Origin: Chaunax sp. Z400 | Lineage: Eukaryota; Chordata; Actinopteri; Lophiiformes; Chaunacidae | Reading direction: 5' to 3' | Assembly: GCA_037577475.1 (NCBI GenBank) | Contig: CM075202.1 | Coordinates: 24,515,229 to 24,579,228 of the forward strand | DNA length: 64,000 bases | In this document: one piece after another, positions 24,648 through 42,800 of the stretch | Layout of the letters: each line of letters starts with the position of its first letter | Position numbering within the stretch: position 1 is the stretch's first letter | Notes under the pieces: model-generated | What the model was told of the DNA's origin: nothing | Databases searched by the model: none | What the model saw: the letters and a program-made list of their open reading frames with translations, nothing else | Made by a program: the position numbers and the translations under genes

Positions 24648-24860
24648 ACTATTTTTTACTAAACATACTATTTATACTATACATACTATTCATTCTATAC
24701 AGACTATTCATTCTATACATACTACTCATACTATACATACTATACATACTATTATTTCTACACATACTACTACTATACATACTATTCATACTATACATAT
24801 AAATTCTACACATACTATGTATACCATGCATACCATACATACTATTCATACTATACATGC
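24648..24860. repeat. Higher-order marker segment of the satellite (prototype)
   Basis: A segment of about 210 bp departs from the 9-bp pattern. It begins tactattttttactaaac, carries cattctatac repeats and tactattatttctacacat, and ends with ataaattctacac plus tatgtataccatgcatacc. The same segment starts near 24648, 29040, 35713, 38471, 43619 and 49056, and in altered form near 55306. Each time it breaks the reading frames, so the ends of the long ORFs coincide with these markers. Intervals are about 4.39, 6.67, 2.76, 5.15, 5.44 and 6.25 kb. Confidence 0.85.
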
Positions 24861-27800
24861 CATACATACTATTTATACTATACATACTATTCATACTATA
24901 CATACTGTTCATTCTACACATACTACTACTATTCATACTATACATACTATTCATACTATTCATACGGTACATACTATACATACTATTCATACTGTTCATA
25001 CTATACATACTGTTCATACTGTACATACTATACATACTGTTCATACTGTACATACTATACATACTATTCATACTATTCATACTGTACATACTATACATAC
25101 TATTCATACTGTACATACTATACATACTATTCATACTGTACATACTATTTATACTATACATACTACACATACTATACATACTATTCATACTATTCATACT
25201 GTACATACTATACATACTATTCATACTATTCATACTGTACATACTATACATACTATTCATACTGTACATACTATACATACTATTCATACTGTAGATACTA
25301 TACATATTATTCATACTGTACATACTATACATAGTATTCATACTGTACATACTATACATACTATTCATACTATACATACTATTCCTACTATACATACTTT
25401 TCATACTGTACATACTATACATACTATTCATACTATGCATACTATTCATACTACATGTACTAGTCATACTGTACATACTACACATATTATTCATACTGTA
25501 CATACTATACATACTATTCATACTATACATACTGTACATACTATTCATACTATACATACTGTACATACTATTTATACTATACATACTGTACATACTATTT
25601 ATACTATACATACTACACATACTATTTATACTATACATACTATTTATACTATACATACTATTCATACTGTACATACTATTCATAATGTACATACTGTACA
25701 TACTATTCATACTGTACATACTATACATACTACTCATACTATACATACTATTCGTACTATACATACTATACATACTATTCATACTATTCATACTGTACAT
25801 ACTGTACATACTATTCATACTATTCATACTGTACATACTATACATACTATTCATACTGTACATACTATACATACTATTCATACTGTACATACTATACATA
25901 CTATTCATACTGTACATACTATTCATACTGTACATACTATACATACTATTCATGCTATACATACTATTCATACTGTACATACTATACATACTATTCATAC
26001 TATGCATACTATTCATACTACACATACTAGTCATACTGTACATACTACACACACTATTCATACTATACATACTATTCATACTATACATACTGTACATACT
26101 ATTCATACTATACATACTGTACATACTATTCATACTATACATACTGTACATACTATTTATACTATACATACTGTACATACTATTTATACTATACATACTA
26201 CACATACTATTTATACTATACATACTATTTATACTATACATACTATTCATACTGTACATACTATTCATACTATTCATAATGTACATACTGTACATAATAT
26301 TCATACTGTACATACTATACATACTACTCATACTATACATACTATTCGTACTATACATACTATACATACTATTCATACTATTCATACTGTACATACTGTA
26401 CATACTATTCATACTATTCATACTGTACATACTATACATACTGTACATACTATACATACTATTCATACTGTACATACTATTTATACTATACATACTATAC
26501 ATACTATACATACTATTCATACTATTCATACTGTACATACTATACATACTATTCATACTATTCATACTGTACATACTATACATACTATTCATACTGTACA
26601 TACTATACATACTATTCATACTGTAGATACTATACATATTATTCATACTGTACATACTATACATAGTATTCATACTGTACATACTATTCCTACTATACAT
26701 ACTATACATACTATGCATACTATTCATACTGTACATACTATACATACTATTCATACTATACATACTATTCCTACTATACATACTATTCATACTGTACATA
26801 CTATACATACTATTCATACTATGCATACTATTCATACTACACATACTAGTCATACTGTACATACTACACATACTATTCATACTGTACATACTATACATAC
26901 TATTCATACTATACATACTGTACATACTATTCATACTATACATACTGTACATACTATTTATACTATACATACTGTACATACTATTTATACTATACATACT
27001 ACACATACTATTTATACTATACATACTATTTATACTATACATACTATTCATACTATACATACTATTCATACTGTACATACTATTCATACTATTCATAATG
27101 TACATACTGTACATACTATTCATACTGTACATACTATACATACTACTCATACTATACATACTATTCGTACTATACATACTATACATACTATTCATACTAT
27201 TCATACTGTACATACTATACATACTATTCATACTGTACATACTATTCATACTGTACATACTATACATACTATTCATGCTATACATACTGTACATACTATT
27301 AATACTATTCATACTGTTCATACTATTCATACTATACATACTATACATACTGTACATACTGTACATACTATTCATACTGTACATACTGTACATACTATTC
27401 AAACTGTACATACTATTCATACTATTCATACTGTACATACTATTCATACTATTCATAATGTACATACTATTCATACTGTACATACTATACATACTGTACA
27501 TACTATTCATACTGTACATACTATACATAGTATTCATACTGTACATACTATTCCTACTATACATACTATACATACTATGCATTCTATTCATACTGTACAT
27601 ACTATACATACTATTCATACTATACATACTATTCATACTGTACATACTATACATACTATTCATACTATGCATACTATTCATACTACACATACTAGTCATA
27701 CTGTACATACTACACACACTATTCATACTATACATACTATTCATACTATACATACTGTACATACTATTCATACTATACATACTGTACATACTATTCATAC

Positions 27801-30800
27801 TATACATACTGTACATACTATTCATACTATACATACTGTACATACTATTCATACTATACATACTGTACATACTATTTATACTATACATACTGTACATACT
27901 ATTTATACTATACATACTACACATACTATTTATACTATACATACTATTTATACTATACATACTATTCATACTGTACATACTATTCATACTATTCATAATG
28001 TACATACTGTACATAATATTCATACTTTACATACTATACATACTACTCATACTATACATACTATTCGTACTATACATACTATACATACTATTCATACTAT
28101 TCATACTGTACATACTGTACATACTATTCATACTATTCATACTGTACATACTATACATACTGTACATACTATACATACTATTCATACTGTACATACTATT
28201 TATACTATACATACTATACATACTATACATACTATTCATACTATTCATACTGTACATACTATACATACTATTCATACTATTCATACTGTACATACTATAC
28301 ATACTATTCATACTGTACATACTATACATACTATTCATACTGTAGATACTATACATATTATTCATACTGTACATACTATACATAGTATTCATACTGTACA
28401 TACTATTCCTACTATACATCCTATACATACTATGCATACTATTCATACTGTACATACTATACATACTATTCATACTATACATACTATTCCTACTATACAT
28501 ACTATTCATACTGTACATACTATACATACTATTCATACTATGCATACTATTCATACTACACATACTAGTCATACTGTACATACTACACATACTATTCATA
28601 CTGTACATACTATACATACTATTCATACTATACATACTGTACATACTATTCATACTATACATACTGTACATACTATTTATACTATACATACTGTACATAC
28701 TATTTATACTATACATACTACACATACTATTTATACTATACATACTATTTATACTATACATACTATTCATACTATACATACTATTCATACTATACATACT
28801 AAACATACTGTTTATACTATACATACTATTCATACTGTAGATACTATACATATTATTCATACTGTACATACTATACATATTATTCATACTGTACATACTA
28901 TTCATACTGTACATACTGTTCATACTATACATACTATACATACTGTACATACTATACATACTATTTCTACTATACATACTATTCATACTGTACATACTAT
29001 ACATACTATACATACTATTCATACTATACATACATATACATACTATTTTTTACTAAACATACTATTTATACTATACATACTATTCATTCTATACAGACTA
29101 TTCATTCTATACATACTACTCATACTATACATACTATACATACTATTATTTCTACACATACTACTACTATACATACTATTCATACTATACATATAAATTC
29201 TACACATACTATGTATACCATGCATACCATACATACTATTCGTACTATACATGCCATACATACTATTTATACTATACATACTATTCATACTATACATACT
29301 GTTCATTCTACACATACTACTACTATTCATACTATACATACTATTCATACTATTCATACTGTACATACTATACATACTATTCATACTATTCATACTGTAC
29401 ATACTATACATACTATTCATACTGTACATACTATACATACTATTCATACTGTACATACTATTTATACTATACATACTACACATACTATACATACTATTCA
29501 TACTATTCATACTGTACATACTATACATACTATTCATACTATTCATACTGTACATACTATACATACTATTCATACTGTACATACTATACATACTATTCAT
29601 ACTGTAGATACTATACATATTATTCATACTGTACATACTATACATAGTATTCATACTGTACATACTATACATACTATTCATACTATACATACTATTCCTA
29701 CTATACATACTTTTCATACTGTACATACTATACATACTATTCATACTATGCATACTATTCATACTACACGTACTAGTCATACTGTACATACTACACATAT
29801 TATTCATACTGTACATACTATACATACTATTCATACTATACATACTGTACATACTATTCATACTATACATACTGTACATACTATTTATACTATACATACT
29901 GTACATACTATTTATACTATACATACTACACATACTATTTATACTATACATACTATTTATACTATACATACTATTCATACTGTACATACTATTCATACTA
30001 TTCATAATGTACATACTGTACATACTATTCATACTGTACATACTATACATACTACTCATACTATACATACTATTCGTACTATACATACTATACATACTAT
30101 TCATACTATTCATACTGTACATACTATTCATACTATTCATACTGTACATACTATACATACTATTCATACTGTACATACTATACATACTATTCATACTGTA
30201 CATACTATTCATACTGTACATACTATACATACTATTCATGCTATACATACTGTACATACTATTAATACTATTCATACTGTTCATACTATTCATACTATAC
30301 ATACTATACATACTGTACATACTGTACATACTATTCATACTGTACATACTGTACATACTATTCAAACTGTACATACTATTCATACTATTCATACTGTACA
30401 TACTATTCATACTATTCATAATGTACATACTATTCATACTGTACATACTATACATATTGTACATACTATTCATACTGTACATACTATACATAGTATTCAT
30501 ACTGTACATACTATTCCTACTATACATACTATACATACTATGCATTCTATTCATACTGTACATACTATACATACTATTCATACTATACATACTATTCATA
30601 CTGTACATACTATACATACTATTCATACTATGCATACTATTCATACTACACATACTAGTCATACTGTACATACTACACACACTATTCATACTATACATAC
30701 TATTCATACTATACATACTGTACATACTATTCATACTATACATACTGTACATACTATTCATACTATACATACTGTACATACTATTTATACTATACATACT

Positions 30801-33800
30801 GTACATACTATTTATACTATACATACTACACATACTATTCATACTATACATACTATTTATACTATACATACTATTCATACTGTACATACTATTCATACTA
30901 TTCATAATGTACATACTGTACATAATATTCATACTGTACATACTATACATACTACTCATACTATACATACTATTCGTACTATACATACTATACATACTAT
31001 TCATACTATTCATACTGTACATACTGTACATACTATTCATACTATTCATACTGTACATACTATACATAATGTACATACTATACATACTATTCATACTGTA
31101 CATACTATTTATACTATACATACTATACATACTATACATACTATTCATACTATTCATACTGTACATACTATACATACTATTCATACTATTCATACTGTAC
31201 ATACTATACATACTATTCATACTGTACATACTATACATACTATTCATACTGTAGATACTATACATATTATTCATACTGTACATACTATGCATAGTATTCA
31301 TACTGTACATACTATTCCTACTATACATACTATACATACTATGCATACTATTCATACTGTACATACTATACATACTATTCATACTATACATACTATTCCT
31401 ACTATACATACTATTCATACTGTACATACTATACATACTATTCATACTATGCATACTATTCATACTACACATACTAGTCATACTGTACATACTACACATA
31501 CTATTCATACTGTACATACTATACATACTATTCATACTATACATACTGTACATACTATTCATACTATACATACTGTACATACTATTTATACTATACATAC
31601 TGTACATACTATTTATACTATACATACTACACATACTATTTATACTATACATACTATTTATACTATACATACTATTCATACTATACATACTATTCATACT
31701 GTACATACTATTCATACTATTCATAATGTACATACTGTACATACTATTCATACTGTACATACTATACATACTACTCATACTATACATACTATTCGTACTA
31801 TACATACTATACATACTATTCATACTATTCATACTGTACATACTATACATACTATTCATACTGTACATACTATTCATACTGTAAATACTATACATACTAT
31901 TCATGCTATACATACTGTACATACTATTAATACTATTCATACTGTTCATACTATTCATACTATACATACTATACATACTGTACATACTGTACATACTATT
32001 CATACTGTACATACTGTACATACTATTCAAACTGTACATACTATTCATACTATTCATACTGTACATACTATTCATACTATTCATAATGTACATACTATTC
32101 ATACTGTACATACTATACATACTGTACATACTATTCATACTGTACATACTATACATAGTATTCATACTGTACATACTATTCCTACTATACATACTATACA
32201 TACTATGCATTCTATTCATACTGTACATACTATACATACTATTCATACTATACATACTATTCATACTGTACATACTATACATACTATTCATACTATGCAT
32301 ACTATTCATACTACACATACTAGTCATACTGTACATACTACACACACTATTCATACTATACATACTATTCATACTATACATACTGTACATACTATTCATA
32401 CTATACATACTGTACATACTATTCATACTATACATACTGTACATACTATTTATACTATACATACTGTACATACTATTTATACTATACATACTACACATAC
32501 TATTTATACTATACATACTATTTATACTATACATACTATTCATACTGTACATACTATTCATACTATTCATAATGTACATACTGTACATAATATTCATACT
32601 GTACATACTATACATACTACTCATACTATACATACTATTCGTACTATACATACTATACATACTATTCATACTATTCATACTGTACATACTGTACATACTA
32701 TTCATACTATTCATACTGTACATACTATACATACTGTACATACTATACATACTATTCATACTGTACATACTATTTATACTATACATACTATACATACTAT
32801 ACATACTATTCATACTATTCATACTGTACATACTATACATACTATACATACTATTCATACTGTACATACTATACATACTATTCATACTGTAGATACTATA
32901 CATATTATTCATACTGTACATACTATACATAGTATTCATACTGTACATACTATTCCTACTATACATACTATACATACTATGCATACTATTCATACTGTAC
33001 ATACTATACATACTATTCATACTATACATACTATTCCTACTATACATACTATTCATACTGTACATACTATACATACTATTCATACTATGCATACTATTCA
33101 TACTACACATACTAGTCATACTGTACATACTACACATACTATTCATACTGTACATACTATACATACTATTCATACTATACATACTGTACATACTATTCAT
33201 ACTATACATACTGTACATACTATTTATACTATACATACTGTACATACTATTTATACTATACATACTACACATACTATTTATACTATACATACTATTTATA
33301 CTATACATACTATTCATACTATACATACTATTCATACTGTACATACTATTCATAATATTCATAATGTACATACTGTACATACTATTCATACTGTACATAC
33401 TATACATACTACTCATACTATACATACTATTCGTACTACACATACTATACATACTATTCATACTATTCATACTGTACATACTATACATACTATTCATACT
33501 GTACATACTATTCATACTGTAAATACTATACATACTATTCATGCTATACATACTGTACATACTATTAATACTATTCATACTGTTCATACTATTCATACTA
33601 TACATACTATACATACTGTACATACTGTACATACTATTCATACTGTACATACTGTACATACTATTCAAACTGTACATACTATTCATACTATTCATACTGT
33701 ACATACTATTCATACTATTCATACTGTACATACTATACATACTATTCATACTATACATACTATTCATACTGTACATACTATACATACTATTCATACTATG

Positions 33801-36800
33801 CATACTATTCATACTACACATACTAGTCATACTGTACATACTACACACACTATTCATACTATACATACTATTCATACTATACATACTGTACATACTATTC
33901 ATACTATACATACTGTACATACTATTCATACTATACATACTGTACATACTATTTATACTATACATACTGTACATACTATTTATACTATACATACTACACA
34001 TACTATTTATACTATACATACTATTTATACTATACATACTATTCATACTGTACATACTATTCATACTATTCATAATGTACATACTGTACATAATATTCAT
34101 ACTGTACATACTATACATACTACTCATACTATACATACTTTTCGTACTATACATACTATACATACTATTCATACTATTCATACTGTACATACTGTACATA
34201 CTATTCATACTATTCATACTGTACATACTATACATACTGTACATACTATACATACTATTCATACTGTACATACTATTTATACTATACATACTATACATAC
34301 TATACATACTATTCATACTATTCATACTGTACATACTATACATACTATTCATACTATTCATACTGCACATACTATACATACTATTCATACTGTACATACT
34401 ATACATACTATTCATACTGTAGATACTATACATATTATTCATACTGTACATACTATACATAGTATTCATACTGTACATACTATTCCTACTATACATACTA
34501 TACATACTATGCATACTATTCATACTGTACATACTATACATACTATTCATACTATACATACTATTCCTACTATACATACTATTCATACTGTACATACTAT
34601 ACATACTATTCATACTATGCATACTATTCATACTACACATACTAGTCATACTGTACATACTACACATACTATTCATACTGTACATACTATACATACTATT
34701 CATACTATACATACTGTACATACTATTCATACTATACATACTGTACATACTATTTATACTATACATACTGTACATACTATTTATATTATACATACTACAC
34801 ATACTATTTATACTATACATACTATTTATACTATACATACTATTCATACTATACATACTATTCATACTGTACATACTATTCATACTATTCATAATGTACA
34901 TACTGTACATACTATTCATACTGTACATACTATACATACTACTCATACTATACATACTATTCGTACTATACATACTATACATACTATTCATACTATTCAT
35001 ACTGTACATACTGTACATACTATTCATACTATTCATAGTGTACATACTATACATACTATTCATACTGTACATACTATACATACTATTCATACTGTACATA
35101 CTATTCATACTGTACATACTATACATACTATTCATGCTATACATACTGTACATACTATTAATACTATTCATACTGTTCATACTGTACATACTATTCATAC
35201 TGTACATACTGTACATACTATTCATACTGTACATACTGTACATACTATTCATAATGTACATACTATTCATACTGTACATACTATACATACTGTACATACT
35301 ATTCATACTGTACATACTATACATAGTATTCATACTGTACATACTATTCCTACTATACATACTATACATACTATACATACTATTTATACTATACATACTA
35401 TTCATACTGTACATACTATACATACTATTCATACTATACATACTAAACATACTGTTTATACTATACATACTATTCATACTGTAGATACTATACATATTAT
35501 TCATACTGTACATACTATACATATTATTCATACTGTACATACTATTCATACTGTACATACTGTTCATACTATACATACTATACATACTGTACATACTATA
35601 CATACTATTTATACTGTACATACTATACATACTATTTATACTATACATACTATTCATACTGTACATACTATACATACTATACATACTATTCATACTATAC
35701 ATACATATACATACTATTTTTTACTAAACATACTATTTATACTATACATACTATTCATTCTATACATACTATTCATTCTATACATACTACTCATACTATA
35801 CATACTATACATACTATTATTTCTACACATACTACTACTATACATACTATTCATACTATACATATAAATTCTACACACACTATGTATACCATGCATACCA
35901 TACATACTATTCATACTATACATGCCATACATACTATTTATACTATACATACTATTCATACTATACATACTGTTCATTCTACACATACTACTACTATTCA
36001 TACTATACATACTATTCATACTATTCATACTGTACATACTATACATACTATTCATACTGTACATACTATACATACTATACATACTATTCATATTGTACAT
36101 ACTATACATACTATTCATACTGTACATACTATTTATACTATACATACTATACATACTATACATACTATTCATACTATTCATACTGTACATACTATTCATA
36201 CTGTACATACTATACATACTGTTCATACTATTCATACTGTACATACTATACATACTATTCATACTGTACATACTATACATACTATTCATACTGTAGATAC
36301 TATACATATTATTCATACTGTACATACTATACATAGTATTCATACTGTACATACTATACATACTATTCATACTATACATACTATTCCTACTATACATACT
36401 ATTCATACTGTACATACTATACATACTATGCATACTATTCATACTACACATACTAGTCATACTGTACATACTACACATATTATTCATACTGTACATACTA
36501 TACATACTATTCATACTATACATACTGTACATACTATTCATACTATACATACTGTACATACTATTTATACTATACATACTGTACATACTATTTATACTAT
36601 ACATACTACACATACTATTTATACTATACATACTATTTATACTATACATACTATTCATACTGTACATACTATTCATACTATTCATAATGTACATACTGTA
36701 CATACTATTCATACTGTACATACTGTACATACTACTCATACTGTACATACTATTCGTACTATACATACTATACATACTATTCGTACTATTCATACTGTAC

Positions 36801-39800
36801 ATACTGTACATACTATTCATACTATTCATACTGTACATACTATACATACTATTCATACTGTACATACTATACATACTATTCATACTGTACATACTATTCA
36901 TACTGTACATACTATACATACTATTCATGCTTTACATACTGTACATACTATTAATACTATTCATACTGTTCATACTATTCATACTATACATACTATACAT
37001 ACTGCACATACTGTACATACTATTCATACTGTACATACTGTACATACTATTCATACTGTACATACTATTCATACTATTCATACTGTACATACTATTCATA
37101 CTATTTATAATGTACATACTATTCATACTGTACATACTATACATACTGTACATACTATTCATACTGTACATACTATACATAGTATTCATACTGTACATAC
37201 TATTCATACTGTACATACTATACATACTATTCATACTATGCATACTATTCATACTACACATACTAGTCATACTGTACATACTACACACACTATTCATACT
37301 ATACATACTATTCATACTATACATACTGTACATACTATTCATACTATACATACTGTACATACTATTCATACTATACATACTATACATACTACTCATACTA
37401 TACATACTATTCGTACTATACATACTATACATACTATTCATACTATTCATACTGTACATACTGTACATACTATTCATACTATTCATACTGTACATACTAT
37501 TCATACTATTCATACTGTACATACTATACATACTATTCATACTGTACATACTATACATACTATTCATACTGTACATACTATTCATACTGTACATACTATA
37601 CATACTATTCATGCTATACATACTGTACATACTATTAATACTATTCATACTGTTCATACTATTCATACTATACATACTATACATACTATGCATACTATTC
37701 ATACTGTACATACTATACATACTGTACATACTGTACATACTATTCATACTGTACATACTGTACATACTATTCATACTGTACATACTATTCATACTATTCA
37801 TACTATACATACTATTCATACTGTACATACTATACATACTATTCATACTAAACATACTGTATATACTACACATACTATTCATACTGTAGATACTATACAT
37901 ATTATTCATACTGTACATAATATACATAGTATTCATACTGTACATACTATACATACTATACATACTGTACATACTATACATACTGTACCTACTATACATA
38001 CTATTTATACTATACATACTATTTATACTATACATACTATTTATACTATACATACTATTCATACTATACATACTATTCATACTGTACATACTATACATAC
38101 TATTCATACTATACATACTATACATACTATTCATACTATACATATAAATTCTATGCATACCATGCATACCATACATACTATTCATACTATACATGCCATA
38201 CATACTATTTATACTATACATACTATTCATACTGTACATACTATACATACTATTCATACTATACATACTATTCATTCTATACATACTATTCATACTATAC
38301 ATACTATTCATTCTACACATACTACTACTATTCATACTATTCATACTGTACATACTATATATACTATTCATACTGTACATACTCTTCATACTATACATAC
38401 TATTTATACTATACATACTATTCATACTGTACATACTATACATACTATTCATACTATACATACATATACATACTATTTTTTACTAAACATACTATTTATA
38501 CTATACATACTATTCATTCTATACATACTATTCATTCTATACATACTACTCATACTATACATACTATACATACTATTATTTCTACACATACTACTACTAT
38601 ACATACTATTCATACTATACATATAAATTCTATACATACTATGTATACCATGCATACCATACATACTATTCATACTATACATGCCATACATACTATTTAT
38701 ACTATACATACTATTCATACTATACATACTGTTCATTCTACACATACTACTACTATTCATACTATACATACTATTCATACTATTCATACTGTACATACTA
38801 TACATACTATTCATACTGTACATACTATACATACTATTCATACTATACATACTATTCATACTATTCATACTGTACATACTATACATACTATTCATACTGT
38901 ACATACTATACATACTATTCATACTGTACATACTATTTATACTATACATACTATACATACTATACATACTATTCATACTATTCATACTGTACATACTATA
39001 CGTACTATTCATACTATTCATACTGTACATACTATACATACTATTCATACTGTACATACTATACATACTATTCATACTGTAGATACTATACATATTATTC
39101 ATACTGTACATACTATACATAGTATTCATACTGTACATACTATTCCTACTATACATACTATACATACTATGCATACTATTCATACTGTACATACTATACA
39201 TACTATTCATACTATACATACTATTCCTACTATACATACTATTCATACTGTACATACTATACATACTATTCATACTATGCATACTATTCATACTACACAT
39301 ACTAGTCATACTGTACATACTACACATACTATTCATACTGTACATACTATACATACTATTCATACTGTACATACTATACATACTATTCATACTATACATA
39401 CTGTACATACTATTTATACCATACATACTGTACATACTATTTATACCATACATACTGTACATACTATTTATACTATACATACTACACATACTATTTATAC
39501 TATACATACTATTTATACTATACATACTATTCATACTGTACATACTATTCATACTATTCATAATGTACATACTGTACATACTATTCATACTGTACATACT
39601 ATACATACTACTCATACTATACATACTATTCGTACTATACATACTATACATACTATTCATACTATTCATACTGTACATACTGTACATACTATACATACTA
39701 TTCATACTGTACATACTATTCATACTATTCATAGTGTACATACTATACATACTATTCATACTGTACATACTATACATACTATTCATACTGTACATACTAT

Positions 39801-42800
39801 TCATACTGTACATACTATACATACTATTCATGCTATACATACTGTACATACTATTAATACTATTCATACTGTTCATACTATTCATACTATACATACTGTA
39901 CATACTGTACATACTATACATACTGTACATACTATACATACTATTTATACTATACATACTATTCATACTGTACATACTATACATACTATTCATACTATAC
40001 ATACTAAACATACTGTTTATACTATACATACTATTCATACTGTAGATACTATACATATTATTCATACTGTACATACTATACATATTATTCATACTGTACA
40101 TACTATTCATACTGTACATACTTTTCATACTGTACATACTGTTCATACTATACATACTATACATACTGTATATACTATACATACTATTTATACTGTACAT
40201 ACTATACATACTATACATACTGTACATACTATACATACTATACATACTATTCATACTATACATACATATACATACTATTCATTCTATACATACTACTCAT
40301 ACTATACATACTATACATACTATTATTTCTACACATACTACTACTATACATACTATTCATACTATACATATAAATTCTACACATACTATGTATACCATGC
40401 ATACCATACATACTATTCATACTATACATGCCATACATACTATTTATACTATACATACTATTCATACTATACATACTGTTCATTCTACACATACTACTAC
40501 TATTCATACTATACATACTATTCATACTATTCATACTGTACATACTATACATACTATTCATACTGTACATACTATACATACTATTCATACTGTACATACT
40601 ATTCATACTATTCATACTGTACATACTATACATACTATTCATACTGTACATACTATACATACTATTCATACTGTACATACTATTTATACTATACATACTA
40701 TACATACTATACATACTATTCATACTATTCATACTGTACATACTATACATACTATTCATACTATTCATACTGTACATACTATACATACTATTCATACTGT
40801 ACATACTATACATACTATTCATACTGTAGATACTATACATACTATTCATACTGTGCATACTATACATAGTATTCATACTGTACATACTATACATACTATT
40901 CATACTATACATACTATTCCTACTATACATACTGTACATACTGTACATACTATTCATACTATGCATACTATGCATACTATTCATACTATTCATACTATGC
41001 ATACTATTCATACTATTCATACTATGCATACTATTCATACTATTCATACTATGCATACTATTCATACTACACATACTAGTCATACTGTACATACTACACA
41101 TATTATTCATACTGTACATACTATACATACTATTCATACTATACATACTGTACATACTATTCATACTATACATACTGTACATACTATTTATACTATACAT
41201 ACTGTACATACTATTTATACTATACATACTACACATACTATTTATACTATACATACTATTTATACTATACATACTATTCATACTGTACATACTATTCATA
41301 CTATTCATAATGTACATACTGTACATACTATTCATACTGTACATACTATACATACTACTCATACTATACATACTATTCGTACTATACATACTATACATAC
41401 TATTCATACTATTCATACTGTACATACTGTACCTACTATTCATACTATTCATACTGTACATACTATACATACTATTCATACTGTACATACTATACATACT
41501 ATTCATACTGTACATACTATTCATACTGTACATACTATACATACTATTCATGCTATACATACTGTACATACTATTAATACTATTCATACTGTTCATACTA
41601 TTCATACTATACATACTATACATACTGTACATACTGTACATACTATTCATACTGTACATACTGTACATACTATTCATACTGTACATACTATTCATACTAT
41701 TCATACTGTACATACTATTCATACTATTCATAATGTACATACTATTCATACTGTACATACTATACATACTGTACATACTATTCATACTGTACATACTATA
41801 CATAGTATTCATACTGTACATACTATACATACTATTCATACTGTACATACTATTCATACTGTACATACTATACATACTATTCATGCTATACATACTGTAC
41901 ATACTATTAATACTAATCATACTGTTCATACTATTCATACTATACATACTATACATACTGAACATACTTGTACATACTATTCATACTGTACATACTGTAC
42001 ATACTATTCATACTGTACATACTATTCATACTATTCATACTGTACATACTATTCATACTATTCATAATGTACATACTATTCATACTGTACATACTATACA
42101 TACTGTACATACTATTCATACTGTACATACTATACATAGTATTCATACTGTACATACTATTCCTACTATACATACTATACATACTATGCATTCTATTCAT
42201 ACTGTACATACTATACATACTATTCATACTATACATACTATTCATACTGTACATACTATACATACTATTCATACTATACATACTATTCATACTGTACATA
42301 CTATTCATACTATTCATACTATGCATACTATTCATACTACACATACTAGTCATACTGTACATACTACACACACTATTCATACTATACATACTATTCATAC
42401 TATACATACTGTACATACTATTCATACTATACATACTGTACATACTATTCATACTATACATACTGTACATACTATTTATACTATACATACTGTACATACT
42501 ATTTATACTATACATACTACACATACTATTTATACTATACACACTATTTATACTATACATACTATTCATACTGTACATACTATTCATACTATTCATAATG
42601 TACATACTGTACATACTATTCATACTGTACATACTATACATACTACTCATACTATACATACTATTCGTACTATACATACTATACATACTATTCATACTAT
42701 TCATACTGTACATACTGTACATACTATTCATACTATTCAAATTGTACATACTATACATACTATTCATACTGTACATACTATACATACTATTCATACTGTA

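Noticed and set aside
19976..24802. 1608-codon His-Thr-Ile/Val repeat ORF
   Set aside because: Same satellite artefact; reading the other frames gives equally long Ile-Leu-Tyr and Met-Tyr-Ser ORFs over the same DNA.
29043..35867. ORFs of 2218 and 2219 codons on both strands
   Set aside because: They are the reading of a stop-free 9-bp satellite monomer. There is no domain, no codon bias and no start context, and ORF ends coincide with satellite marker segments.
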